A stretch of 64,000 bases of DNA, from NCBI RefSeq assembly GCF_039539345.1, contig NZ_BAABCY010000065.1, positions 1-64,000 on the forward strand, given 5' to 3'. The notes under the pieces are model-generated. The model did not search any database. It was not told where the DNA came from and saw nothing but the letters and a program-made list of their open reading frames with translations. This document shows positions 43,874 through 51,869 of the stretch, piece after piece. Source of the DNA: Snuella lapsa (GTDB lineage Bacteria; Bacteroidota; Bacteroidia; Flavobacteriales; Flavobacteriaceae). Made by a program: the position numbers and the translations under genes. Each line of letters opens with the position of its first letter. The stretch's first letter is position 1.

Positions 43874-43924
43874 TACGTATTTAAAATTCAAAAATAAGTA
43901 TTTTTACGTATCAAAATATACGTA
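43874..43924 (-). promoter_or_regulatory. nirB promoter with TACGTA operator sites
   Basis: On the minus strand TATTTTTG (43889-43896) is a perfect TAnnTTTG -7 box and gives a start near 43882. TACTTA overlaps it, TACGTA is four bases upstream (43905-43910), TTTG follows (43912-43915) and a further TACGTA is at 43919-43924; another is at 43874-43879, in the early transcript. The order and spacing TTTG, TACGTA, TACTTA, TTTG are identical to narK over 27 bp. Confidence 0.68.
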
Positions 43925-44040
43925 ATCATACTAATCGTTCTTGAAACTGTAATTATTAACAATTTCTTAAATCCTAATCGCTTTAATTACTTATAAAATA
44001 ATAAACAGGTGTTTAAATTGGGAAAGCAAAAATTAGCTAT

Positions 44041-46332
44041 CTAAGCCTCAACTGTTACAATAACACTCTTAGAGGCAGGTGTTTTAGCCGTATGCGCAAA
44101 GCCATCCAAAGGCACCAAAACATTGGTTTCAGGAAAGTAAGTAGCACAACAATTTTTAGGAATATCGTATCCAATAACTTTAAAATTGTTTGCTGTCCTA
44201 ACAACGCCATTGTAATGGGATTTTAAATTCACTACTTGGTGTTCTTCAAGGCGTCTTTCTTTCATATCATCTCGATTCATTAAAATAATACGCCTTTCAT
44301 TAAAAATACCACGATAGCGATCGTTAAGACCATATATTGTAGTGTTAAACTGGTCGTGACTACGTATAGTCATCATAATCAACTCACCTTGCCTTAATTC
44401 CCATTCTGGCAATTTATTTAAGCTAAAATTAGCTTTACCTGTTTGGGTATTAAATTGCCTTACACGCGCGCCATTTGGCAAATAAAACCCTGAAGGCTCT
44501 TTTATACGCTTATTATAATCTTTGAACCCCGATACTACGTCTTCTATATCGTCACGTACCAGATTATAATCATCTTTATATTGCAACCACTTAATTTTGG
44601 ATCGGTCTTTTAAGGTTGCATATGCAATACCACATACTACGGCCACCTCGCTTAGTAGTTTTTCTGAACAGGGTTCTAAAACGCCTTTTGTTGATGACAC
44701 CACACCCATTGAATTTTCGACACTTTGTATCTGGATACCCGTTTTTTGATAGTCTTTCTCCGATCGTCCCAAACAAGGTAAAATTAAAGCCTCTTTTCCA
44801 GTTACCAGATGTGAACGGTTTAGCTTGGTACTTACATGTACTGTTAAGTTACAATTACTCAAAGCTTTTGCTGCATATTCTGTATCTGGAACAGCCGAAA
44901 TAAAATTTCCTCCCAAACCAAAAAATACTTTGGCTTTTTTATCGTACATAGCCTTAATGGCATCGATAACCGAATAGCCGTGCTTATGCGTTGGTTTAAA
45001 TCCATACTTTGCTTCTATTTTATCTAAAAAAGCTTGTGGGGCAGCTTCCCAGATACCTACAGTACGATCTCCCTGCACATTGGAATGCCCCCTTACCGGA
45101 CACGTACCAGCACCTTCTTTTCCAATACTACCTTTTACGAGCAACAAATTAACAAACTCCCTGATGTTATCTACTGCGTTTTGGTGCTGGGTAAGACCCA
45201 TTGCCCAACAAATAATAATCTTTTGGTTACTAAGTATCAAATCAAACACCTTATTAAACACTTCTAAGCTTATACCAGAAGCTTTTAAACAGGCATCAAA
45301 ATCATACGTTTTTAAATCGGTTATAAACGCCTCGTAACCATGTGTAAATGCTTCAATAAATTCTTTATCGAACACATTGCCATCTGTCATTTCCTTTTCT
45401 AGTAATTTAATGAGTAACGCTTTTACAAATGCCACGTCACCATTTATGGTAATAGGAACAAATACATCGGCTATTTTGGTGCCGCCTGCTAATAACTTAA
45501 TGGGGTTTTGCGGATTGGTAAATTTTATCAAGCCTGCTTCTGGCAAGGGGTTTATAGCTATGATTTTCCCTCCATTCCTTTTACATTTCTCTAAAGCCGT
45601 TAACATACGTGGGTGATTGGTTCCTGGGTTTTGCCCAACGACCATCACCAACTCTGCCTTATACAAATCGTCCAATGTCACCGATCCTTTACCAATGCCT
45701 AAGGTTTCCGATAAAGCACTGCCGCTGGCTTCATGACACATATTGGAACAGTCTGGTAAATTGGATGTACCAAACTCCCTTACAAACAACTGGTATAGAA
45801 ACGCAGCTTCGTTGGTTGTTCTTCCTGATGTATAAAATACTGCTTCGTCTGGATGCTCCAAAGCATTTAAATTCTCGGCTACTTTTGTAAAGGCATCACC
45901 CCAAGTAATTGGTTGGTAATGTGAAGCTCCTTTGGGTAAGTACATAGGCTCTGCCAACCTACCAGATTTACCTATTTCAAAGTCTGATAAGCCTGCTAGA
46001 TCGTCTACAGTGTGCTTTGCAAAGAAATCTGCTTTAATGGTTTTATTCTGTGCTTCTTCAGCCATGGCTTTCATTCCATTTTCGCAGTATTCACCAAGCA
46101 CAGAACGTTCATCGTCTGGGTCTGGCCAAGCGCAACCAGGACAATCAAAACCTCCTTTTTGATTCATCTTAAAGGAAAGCTTAATTGCGTTGACTGGATT
46201 CATATATTTAGAAACTTGTCCTACAGCCGATTTTAAAGCATCCATGCCTGCACTATTTTTTGGAGGTGCTTTAACACTTAAATCTGTAAACGTTTCTGGT
46301 GTACTCGCTTTTTCAAAAGGCGTTTTTGGCAT
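44041..46332 (-). CDS. YdeP/FdhF-like molybdopterin oxidoreductase
   Basis: From the ATG at 46332 the protein has 763 residues; the longer frame to 46377 would overlap the upstream gene. The N-terminal region has the FDCPGCAWPDPDD segment and the Mo region SNMCHEASGSALSETLGIG near 195-212, both typical of the YdeP family of formate-dehydrogenase-like enzymes. Molybdopterin and C-terminal dinucleotide-binding domains follow. The substrate of this family is uncertain. It is the last gene of the operon that starts with the IorA-like gene, 10 bp after the nucleotidyltransferase gene. There is no signal peptide, so it is cytoplasmic. Confidence 0.9.
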   Translation of the reverse strand: MPKTPFEKASTPETFTDLSVKAPPKNSAGMDALKSAVGQVSKYMNPVNAIKLSFKMNQKGGFDCPGCAWPDPDDERSVLGEYCENGMKAMAEEAQNKTIKADFFAKHTVDDLAGLSDFEIGKSGRLAEPMYLPKGASHYQPITWGDAFTKVAENLNALEHPDEAVFYTSGRTTNEAAFLYQLFVREFGTSNLPDCSNMCHEASGSALSETLGIGKGSVTLDDLYKAELVMVVGQNPGTNHPRMLTALEKCKRNGGKIIAINPLPEAGLIKFTNPQNPIKLLAGGTKIADVFVPITINGDVAFVKALLIKLLEKEMTDGNVFDKEFIEAFTHGYEAFITDLKTYDFDACLKASGISLEVFNKVFDLILSNQKIIICWAMGLTQHQNAVDNIREFVNLLLVKGSIGKEGAGTCPVRGHSNVQGDRTVGIWEAAPQAFLDKIEAKYGFKPTHKHGYSVIDAIKAMYDKKAKVFFGLGGNFISAVPDTEYAAKALSNCNLTVHVSTKLNRSHLVTGKEALILPCLGRSEKDYQKTGIQIQSVENSMGVVSSTKGVLEPCSEKLLSEVAVVCGIAYATLKDRSKIKWLQYKDDYNLVRDDIEDVVSGFKDYNKRIKEPSGFYLPNGARVRQFNTQTGKANFSLNKLPEWELRQGELIMMTIRSHDQFNTTIYGLNDRYRGIFNERRIILMNRDDMKERRLEEHQVVNLKSHYNGVVRTANNFKVIGYDIPKNCCATYFPETNVLVPLDGFAHTAKTPASKSVIVTVEA

Positions 46333-46342
46333 AACTCTAATT

Positions 46343-46960
46343 TTAAGTTTTAAATACTTCTTTAAACATGGCTTCATAAACTTCTTTTGTGTCCAAATCT
46401 ACCATGTCTTCAGTAGTCTCCATGAGTCTTACAGCATCCTTATACTTCCCTAAAAGGTGCTTTGCTCCTTTATCATCATTCAGCTCCAATAAGTCTGCAA
46501 AGTAATTTTTATCGAAAATAACGGGTACTCCTACCTGATTTTCACCATAAGAAGTAGCTACAATTACTTTTTCGTCAGGTTTAAAGTTTTTGACTAAAGT
46601 ATTTAGAAACTCTGATGTTACAAAAGGTTGATCGGCTAATACAATCAGCACGCCATCTACATCTCTTTTTGATTGGTTAATATGCTCTATTCCACAGGCT
46701 ATAGACTTCCCTAACCCCAGATGCCACTTGTCATTACACACTACGTTTACAGGAAATGTTACTATTTTCTTTTTTATACTAATGTGATTGCTTCCTAAAA
46801 CCACAGTAACGCGTCCAGAGTAACACGGCAATACTGTCTGAATGATATGCCCTAACAAAAAAGTACTACCCCATGGTAATAATTGCTTTGGTGTCCCCAT
46901 GCGTTTAGAAGAACCCGCAGCTAAGATCAATACTTCAATATTAGGTAATCTACTAACCAT
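46343..46960 (-). CDS. MocA/MobA-like molybdenum cofactor nucleotidyltransferase
   Basis: The ATG at 46960 gives 205 residues; the frame also opens at a TTG at 46987 that overlaps xdhC by four bases. The N-terminus has the nucleotide-binding signature LILAAGSSKRMGTPKQLLPWG, as in MocA, which makes molybdopterin cytosine dinucleotide. VLIVLADQPFV near 100-110 holds the metal-binding aspartate. MCD is the cofactor of the IorB-type enzyme in the same operon, which favours MocA over MobA. The last gene of the operon needs MGD instead, so the specificity should be tested. Confidence 0.88.
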   Translation of the reverse strand: MVSRLPNIEVLILAAGSSKRMGTPKQLLPWGSTFLLGHIIQTVLPCYSGRVTVVLGSNHISIKKKIVTFPVNVVCNDKWHLGLGKSIACGIEHINQSKRDVDGVLIVLADQPFVTSEFLNTLVKNFKPDEKVIVATSYGENQVGVPVIFDKNYFADLLELNDDKGAKHLLGKYKDAVRLMETTEDMVDLDTKEVYEAMFKEVFKT

Positions 46961-46983
46961 CTTAATTAATTTATGTACGGTTT

Positions 46984-48000
46984 TCAATTATGGATGCAAC
47001 CTATTTTTTGACTAAGCGATATGGGTTCCTTTTGTCTGGTTATAGCTAATATTTCAGCTATAATGGAAACAGCAATCTCTTGAGGTGTTTCTGCCCCAAT
47101 GTTGATACCAGCTGGTCCGTGTATACTATCCAAAAACACATCATCGGCAGCGGGGCAATATTCTAAAAATTGAGACAACATATCTTCTCGACGTCTGGCA
47201 GGGCCCAAAAGCCCTATATAGGCCGGATTACACTCTTTTAAAGCGACCAGATAGCGCAGATCGTTTGCAAAGTTATGACTCATTAAAACCACGGCGGTCT
47301 GTTGATCGATTACTTGCATCCCTAATTGTTCTGGCGTTTGTGCATAAAATGCATGTGCTCCTGGAAAATCTGTTATGGATTTAGATTCTGTGGCTCCAGC
47401 AATCACGGTAACTTCCCAGCCCGTTAAAGCTGCATACTCACACAACTGCACCGCATCATGTTCTGCCCCTACAATGACTATTTTAAAACAAGGTGGTAAT
47501 TTTTGTTTGAAAACGGAATGGCTCGTTTCACCTAACTTAGTCTTAAGTCCTGAAACGGAGAACACTGCTTCTTCCATTTTTACTGCAGAACCTATTCCTG
47601 AAATCGTTCCTTCTTCCTTTTCAAAATACGACCATATTTCTATAGGTAACCTTGCCTTTAAACAGTTTTTAAAAGCATTTTCAAATATTTCTGTTGGTCG
47701 GAATGGTTCCAAAAGGATATACAAGATGCCTTCGCAACCCAAGCGATACCTGCCATCATAGGTCATCATTTTGGAAACACCTGTTTTAAATACGGTTTCA
47801 GATTGTAATAGAATTTCTTTTTCAACGCAGCCACCACTTACAGCTCCAATCATACGACCATCCTCCAAGACTAGCATTCTTACACCTGGTCGGCGATAGG
47901 ACGAGCCATCCAATGCTACTACGGAAACCAAAACAGATTTTAGACCATTATTTTTAGCCAATACCGCTTCCTCAACTATGGCTTTAAATTCGTGTGTCAT
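46984..48000 (-). CDS. xdhC: XdhC/CoxF-family molybdoenzyme maturation factor
   Basis: This 338-residue cytoplasmic protein has the XdhC/CoxI N-terminal domain (about 10-95, with GSSYRRPGVRMLVLEDGRMIGAVSGGCVE) and a C-terminal Rossmann domain (about 180-320, KIVIVGAEHDAVQLCEYAALTG). XdhC binds the molybdenum cofactor, helps add the terminal sulfur ligand and delivers it to enzymes of the xanthine dehydrogenase family. Its client is evidently the IorB-like subunit encoded 13 bp upstream. Confidence 0.93.
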   Translation of the reverse strand: MTHEFKAIVEEAVLAKNNGLKSVLVSVVALDGSSYRRPGVRMLVLEDGRMIGAVSGGCVEKEILLQSETVFKTGVSKMMTYDGRYRLGCEGILYILLEPFRPTEIFENAFKNCLKARLPIEIWSYFEKEEGTISGIGSAVKMEEAVFSVSGLKTKLGETSHSVFKQKLPPCFKIVIVGAEHDAVQLCEYAALTGWEVTVIAGATESKSITDFPGAHAFYAQTPEQLGMQVIDQQTAVVLMSHNFANDLRYLVALKECNPAYIGLLGPARRREDMLSQFLEYCPAADDVFLDSIHGPAGINIGAETPQEIAVSIIAEILAITRQKEPISLSQKIGCIHN

Positions 48001-48013
48001 GCAACCTACGTGT

Positions 48014-50230
48014 TTAACCTACTATCTTTTCTGTTTGCAAATGGCTCATATATGGCTGTTTGGTAAGTCGCTTACCTGTTGCGGCATATATGGCATTAGC
48101 CACCGCTGCTCCCACTGGTGGTAATGTAGGTTCTCCCAAACCAGTTGGTGCTATATCGCTATCTACAAAATGCACATCTACGATAGGGGTTTGCCCCATT
48201 CTGATTAACTGGTAGGTATTAAAGTTATTGGATTGTGGCTCTCCATTTTTAAATGACAAACTGGAATACATAGCATGTCCAATACCATCTATCACACCTC
48301 CTTTAGCCTGATTTAATGCTCCAAGCGGATTTACAACTACGCCACAATCTATAGCACAAGTAACTTTTTTCACTATAGGGAAACCATTCTCCATTACCAC
48401 ATCTGCTACTTCGGCAACATGGGTATTATGGCAATAGTATACAGAAAACCCTTGATAAACTCCTGATTCTGCTTTACCCCAATTTGATTTATCTACTACT
48501 AGCTTAATAACACCTTCCAAGCGCTCGGGACTATATTGTATGCGTTTATCGGTATTGCCTTTTACATTTTGTAGCAAGTCTATATGCAATTGTATACGAT
48601 CTACTCCCAAGGTTTCTGCCAATTCATCGAAAAAGCTTTGTTCTGCACTTGCTAAAAAATTGGTATAGGGTGCCCTCCAGGCTCCTGTAGTAATTGCACT
48701 TTTATAATTAGCTGTATCTACTTGGTAATTCTCTATAGCTCCAGCAGGAAAGAAATTAGGCACCAAACCGTACATATTACTATTTATTGCCGCCTCTTTT
48801 AGGTAATATCCTGTTACTTTTCCGTCCTTTACCGAAGCCGCTATTCTATATTTTGTTGCTGGGCGGTAAACTCCTGTGGTCATATCGTCTTCTCTTGAAG
48901 ACACCATTTTCACAGGCTTTTGGATCGCATTAGCAATTTCTGCTACTTCAAAAACAAAATCCCCATAAAGACGTCTACCAAAACCACCTCCCATACGCGT
49001 CATATCTACATGGATGTCGTCTAAATCCCTTCCCAACATGTCGGAAACTACTTTGGCTGCTTCCTCAGGGGTTTGTACGGGACCTGCCAAATGAATTTTT
49101 TCGGGCGTTACGCTTGCAAAAAAGTTCATGGGCTCCATACAGTTGTGCGGTAAAAATGGGGCTTCATATGTACGCTCCAAAACCTTATCTGCTTCGGCAA
49201 ATGCTTTTTTTACATCGCCATCAGACCGTCTGGTATTAAAAGTATTACCATCCAACAAGTCCATTAACAACTTATCATGATCTTCTGTACTTTCCAATGG
49301 CAATTCATTTTTCCAAATAGCCTTTATGGCTTTTTTTCCTTTAAAGGCATCCCAGGTAGATTTTGCAATAACGACCACTTTATCACTTTTACTCAAGGGA
49401 GCTGTCCAACTAAGCTTTCCTCTCTCTATATAGGCTCTCGCTTTTTCTCCAATGGTAATTACATCTATCACTCCTGGCAATGCTTTTGCTGCGGTAGCAT
49501 CGAAAGATTCTAAAACCTGTCCAAATGCAGGTGGGCGCAATACTGCGGCATAAACCATTCCTTCAACTTTATAATCCATACCAAACAAAGGTTTTCCCGT
49601 AACAATCTTATCAATATCAACATTGGCTGTATGCTGACCTATAATCGTAAAATCCTTTGGATCTTTCAACTTTACATCTTCGGGCACCTCAAGGGATGCT
49701 GCTTCAACTACTACGTCACCATAGCCTAGTGTTTCGCCTTTTGCGTTTGTAATAACCCCCAACTTGGCCGTACACTCTGATGCATCTACTCCCCATCGGG
49801 CAGCCGCTGCATTAATCAACATTTGTTTTGCAGTGGCTCCGGTTTGTCGTAAAGGCATCCAGTTTTGCCTAATAGACTGACTTCCTCCTGCCATTTGGTT
49901 TTTATACTTTTCGGTGTCCAAAGGAGCCTGTACGACGTACACATCATCCCAAAGTACATCCAATTCTTCTGCAATAAGCATGGGCATAGATGTTTTTACG
50001 CCCTGACCTATTTCTGGATTTGGTGAAAAAATAGATACTTTCCCCTCTTCTGAAATCCTTATAAATGCATTAAAGTCATTGAAATTTAATTGACTGATAT
50101 CTACGGGCATCTTTGCTTCTGGTTTGCAAGCATTAAATAAATTAAACCCGATAAGCATCCCGCCACTGGCTAAAGCCGACGTTCTTAAAAATGATCTTCT
50201 ACTAAATGTCTGTTGTTTTGAAGTTGCCAT
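48014..50230 (-). CDS. Isoquinoline-1-oxidoreductase-like molybdopterin subunit (IorB type, xanthine dehydrogenase family)
   Basis: This 738-residue protein starts with a Tat signal (SRRSFLRTSALASGGMLIGFN), so it is folded with its cofactor and exported. It follows the aldehyde oxidase/xanthine dehydrogenase fold in the IorB arrangement. FGRRLYGDF near 425 lies in the cofactor site, and Glu700 in GLGEPTLPP is the probable catalytic base. The substrate (an N-heterocycle or an aldehyde) cannot be told from sequence. The 2Fe-2S partner is encoded 23 bp upstream. No cytochrome or membrane electron acceptor is encoded nearby. Confidence 0.93.
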   Translation of the reverse strand: MATSKQQTFSRRSFLRTSALASGGMLIGFNLFNACKPEAKMPVDISQLNFNDFNAFIRISEEGKVSIFSPNPEIGQGVKTSMPMLIAEELDVLWDDVYVVQAPLDTEKYKNQMAGGSQSIRQNWMPLRQTGATAKQMLINAAAARWGVDASECTAKLGVITNAKGETLGYGDVVVEAASLEVPEDVKLKDPKDFTIIGQHTANVDIDKIVTGKPLFGMDYKVEGMVYAAVLRPPAFGQVLESFDATAAKALPGVIDVITIGEKARAYIERGKLSWTAPLSKSDKVVVIAKSTWDAFKGKKAIKAIWKNELPLESTEDHDKLLMDLLDGNTFNTRRSDGDVKKAFAEADKVLERTYEAPFLPHNCMEPMNFFASVTPEKIHLAGPVQTPEEAAKVVSDMLGRDLDDIHVDMTRMGGGFGRRLYGDFVFEVAEIANAIQKPVKMVSSREDDMTTGVYRPATKYRIAASVKDGKVTGYYLKEAAINSNMYGLVPNFFPAGAIENYQVDTANYKSAITTGAWRAPYTNFLASAEQSFFDELAETLGVDRIQLHIDLLQNVKGNTDKRIQYSPERLEGVIKLVVDKSNWGKAESGVYQGFSVYYCHNTHVAEVADVVMENGFPIVKKVTCAIDCGVVVNPLGALNQAKGGVIDGIGHAMYSSLSFKNGEPQSNNFNTYQLIRMGQTPIVDVHFVDSDIAPTGLGEPTLPPVGAAVANAIYAATGKRLTKQPYMSHLQTEKIVG

Positions 50231-50253
50231 TGTAATAAATTCTATATACAGGT

Positions 50254-50715
50254 TTAACTTAATTTATCGGCTGCTACTTTAACCGCTTTTTCTATACTGT
50301 TATAAGATGCACAACGACAAATATTACCATGCATTGCATTTCTTATTTCTGTCTCGCTCGGGTTGGGATTATTTTCCAAAAAAGCAGAAGCCGTCATAAT
50401 TTGTCCCGATTGGCAATAGCCACATTGTGGTACATCAATTGCTTTCCAAGCCTCTTGAACGGGATGGGTACCGTCTTTTGACAACCCTTCTATGGTAGTT
50501 ATGGACATGCCCTCGGCCTGAGACACCTGCATAAGGCAACTACGCATAGCTGTACCGTTAACATGTATTGTACAGGCACCACATTGCCCGATACCACAGC
50601 CAAATTTAGTTCCTACTAAATCTAGATGATCCCGAAGCACCCATAGCAAAGGTGTATCCATATCTGCCTCGACAGTATGTTTTGTATTGTTTATTGTTAA
50701 ATTGAATGTTGGCAT
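50254..50715 (-). CDS. 2Fe-2S subunit of an IorA-type molybdoenzyme
   Basis: This 153-residue protein has the two 2Fe-2S sites of the xanthine dehydrogenase family small subunit: a plant-ferredoxin type site with Cys40, 45, 48 and 60 (FGCGIGQCGACTIHV) and a helical one with Cys98, 101, 133 and 135 (QCGYCQSG and ICRC). It passes electrons from the molybdenum site of the IorB-like subunit. It has no signal of its own and is presumably exported with the Tat partner. It heads the five-gene molybdoenzyme operon; a near -7 box (TATCTTTA) is at 50757-50764. Confidence 0.94.
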   Translation of the reverse strand: MPTFNLTINNTKHTVEADMDTPLLWVLRDHLDLVGTKFGCGIGQCGACTIHVNGTAMRSCLMQVSQAEGMSITTIEGLSKDGTHPVQEAWKAIDVPQCGYCQSGQIMTASAFLENNPNPSETEIRNAMHGNICRCASYNSIEKAVKVAADKLS

Positions 50716-50766
50716 AATATAATTTGGTTTGATTAACTTTTTTAACAGAAATGCAATAAAGATAGT

Positions 50767-50829
50767 AAAAAGAATTTCTTGAAACCAACTGCCTCCAAGA
50801 CAAACCCAAGGAATTCTTTTCGAGTAAAA
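50767..50829. repeat. Dispersed palindromic repeat, copy 4 (decayed)
   Basis: Both arms are kept (AAAAGAATTTCTTGAAACC and AAGGAATTCTTTTCGAGTAAA), but the centre (GCCTCCAAGACAAACCC) no longer forms the hairpin. It lies 21 bp after the stop codon of the YheT-like gene, with the same orientation as the other copies. Confidence 0.65.
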
Positions 50830-50850
50830 TATAATAACAAATAGTGCTTT

Positions 50851-51819
50851 CTATTTTTTTAAGACAGTTTTAATAAACTCGAAAGCACGACGCTCATTGT
50901 AATAAACATTCTTATTATCGATAAAACCAACATGTCCGCCATATTTTGGCATTTCTAAATACAGGTTAGGGTTTTCTTTGGCTTCTTTTACAGGAAAGCA
51001 TTCTGCCGACAAAAACGAATCGTTTAAAGCGTTGATGATTAAGGTCGGGGTGGTTATATTGTGTAAGTACTGCAAACAACTAGCCTTTTCGTAATAGTCA
51101 ATCGCATTTTTAAAACCATGTGCTTTGGCTGTATACACTTCATCAAAATCGATTAATGTTTTTATAGATGCAATTTCTTGCTCACTTAAAATATGTTTGA
51201 ACCGTTGCTGTTTGTTTTTTAATCTGTGAATTAAATACTTCTTAAACCTGTCGTGATACAACTTATTCTTTAAACGAAGTAACTCCTTTGCCGAGCCATA
51301 CAAATAGCAAGGCACCGATACTGCTATGGCTGCTTTTACCTCGTTAGGAACGTCGTCACGTTCTCCCAAATACTTTAAGATCATATTTGCGCCAAGACTA
51401 ATGCCTTTTAGATATATGGAACTGTAGTGCTTTACCTGAATCAAATGGGCAACAACCTCTTCCATATCCTCTGTTGCTCCTGAATGGTAACTTTTATACA
51501 TCAAATTGTCTTCTCCACTACATCCTCTAAAGTTTACACAAACTGCATCAACACCACGGTCGTTAAACAGTTTTGCCACACCAGTTACGTATGGGCGTTG
51601 CCCATGTCCTTCCAAACCATGGAACAATACAATTACTTGATCGGTTTTAACGTTTGCATAGCTCCAATCCAAATCCAAGAAATCACCATCACATAATTTA
51701 ATGCGTTCCCGCTCTTGCTTAATGTTCCGTACTTGCCTTAACAATCCGGAATAAACAGTAGATATAAATCCATTTTTAAAAGGGAAAGGTGGTTTATAGG
51801 TAGGTTCTAGTATTGGCAT
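50851..51819 (-). CDS. YheT-type alpha/beta hydrolase
   Basis: This 322-residue protein belongs to the YheT/AB-hydrolase group: VIVLFHGLEGHGQRPYV forms the oxyanion region, and the nucleophile is the serine of KGISLGANMILKYLGE near 138-153. An aspartate in NALNDSFLS and a histidine in GGHVGF complete the triad. YheT proteins are esterase-like enzymes whose natural substrate is uncertain. It has no signal peptide. It forms a short unit on its own between the molybdoenzyme operon and adenine deaminase. Confidence 0.9.
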   Translation of the reverse strand: MPILEPTYKPPFPFKNGFISTVYSGLLRQVRNIKQERERIKLCDGDFLDLDWSYANVKTDQVIVLFHGLEGHGQRPYVTGVAKLFNDRGVDAVCVNFRGCSGEDNLMYKSYHSGATEDMEEVVAHLIQVKHYSSIYLKGISLGANMILKYLGERDDVPNEVKAAIAVSVPCYLYGSAKELLRLKNKLYHDRFKKYLIHRLKNKQQRFKHILSEQEIASIKTLIDFDEVYTAKAHGFKNAIDYYEKASCLQYLHNITTPTLIINALNDSFLSAECFPVKEAKENPNLYLEMPKYGGHVGFIDNKNVYYNERRAFEFIKTVLKK

Positions 51820-51869
51820 TTTTAGTTTTCAGTGTTTGATGTTCAGTGATCCATTGGCAATGTTTAAAA

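Noticed and set aside
46333..46377. A longer N-terminus for the YdeP-like oxidoreductase starting at 46377.
   Set aside because: It overlaps the 3' end of the nucleotidyltransferase gene by 35 bases and adds a lysine-rich stretch unlike the family. The ATG at 46332 gives a normal 10-bp gap.
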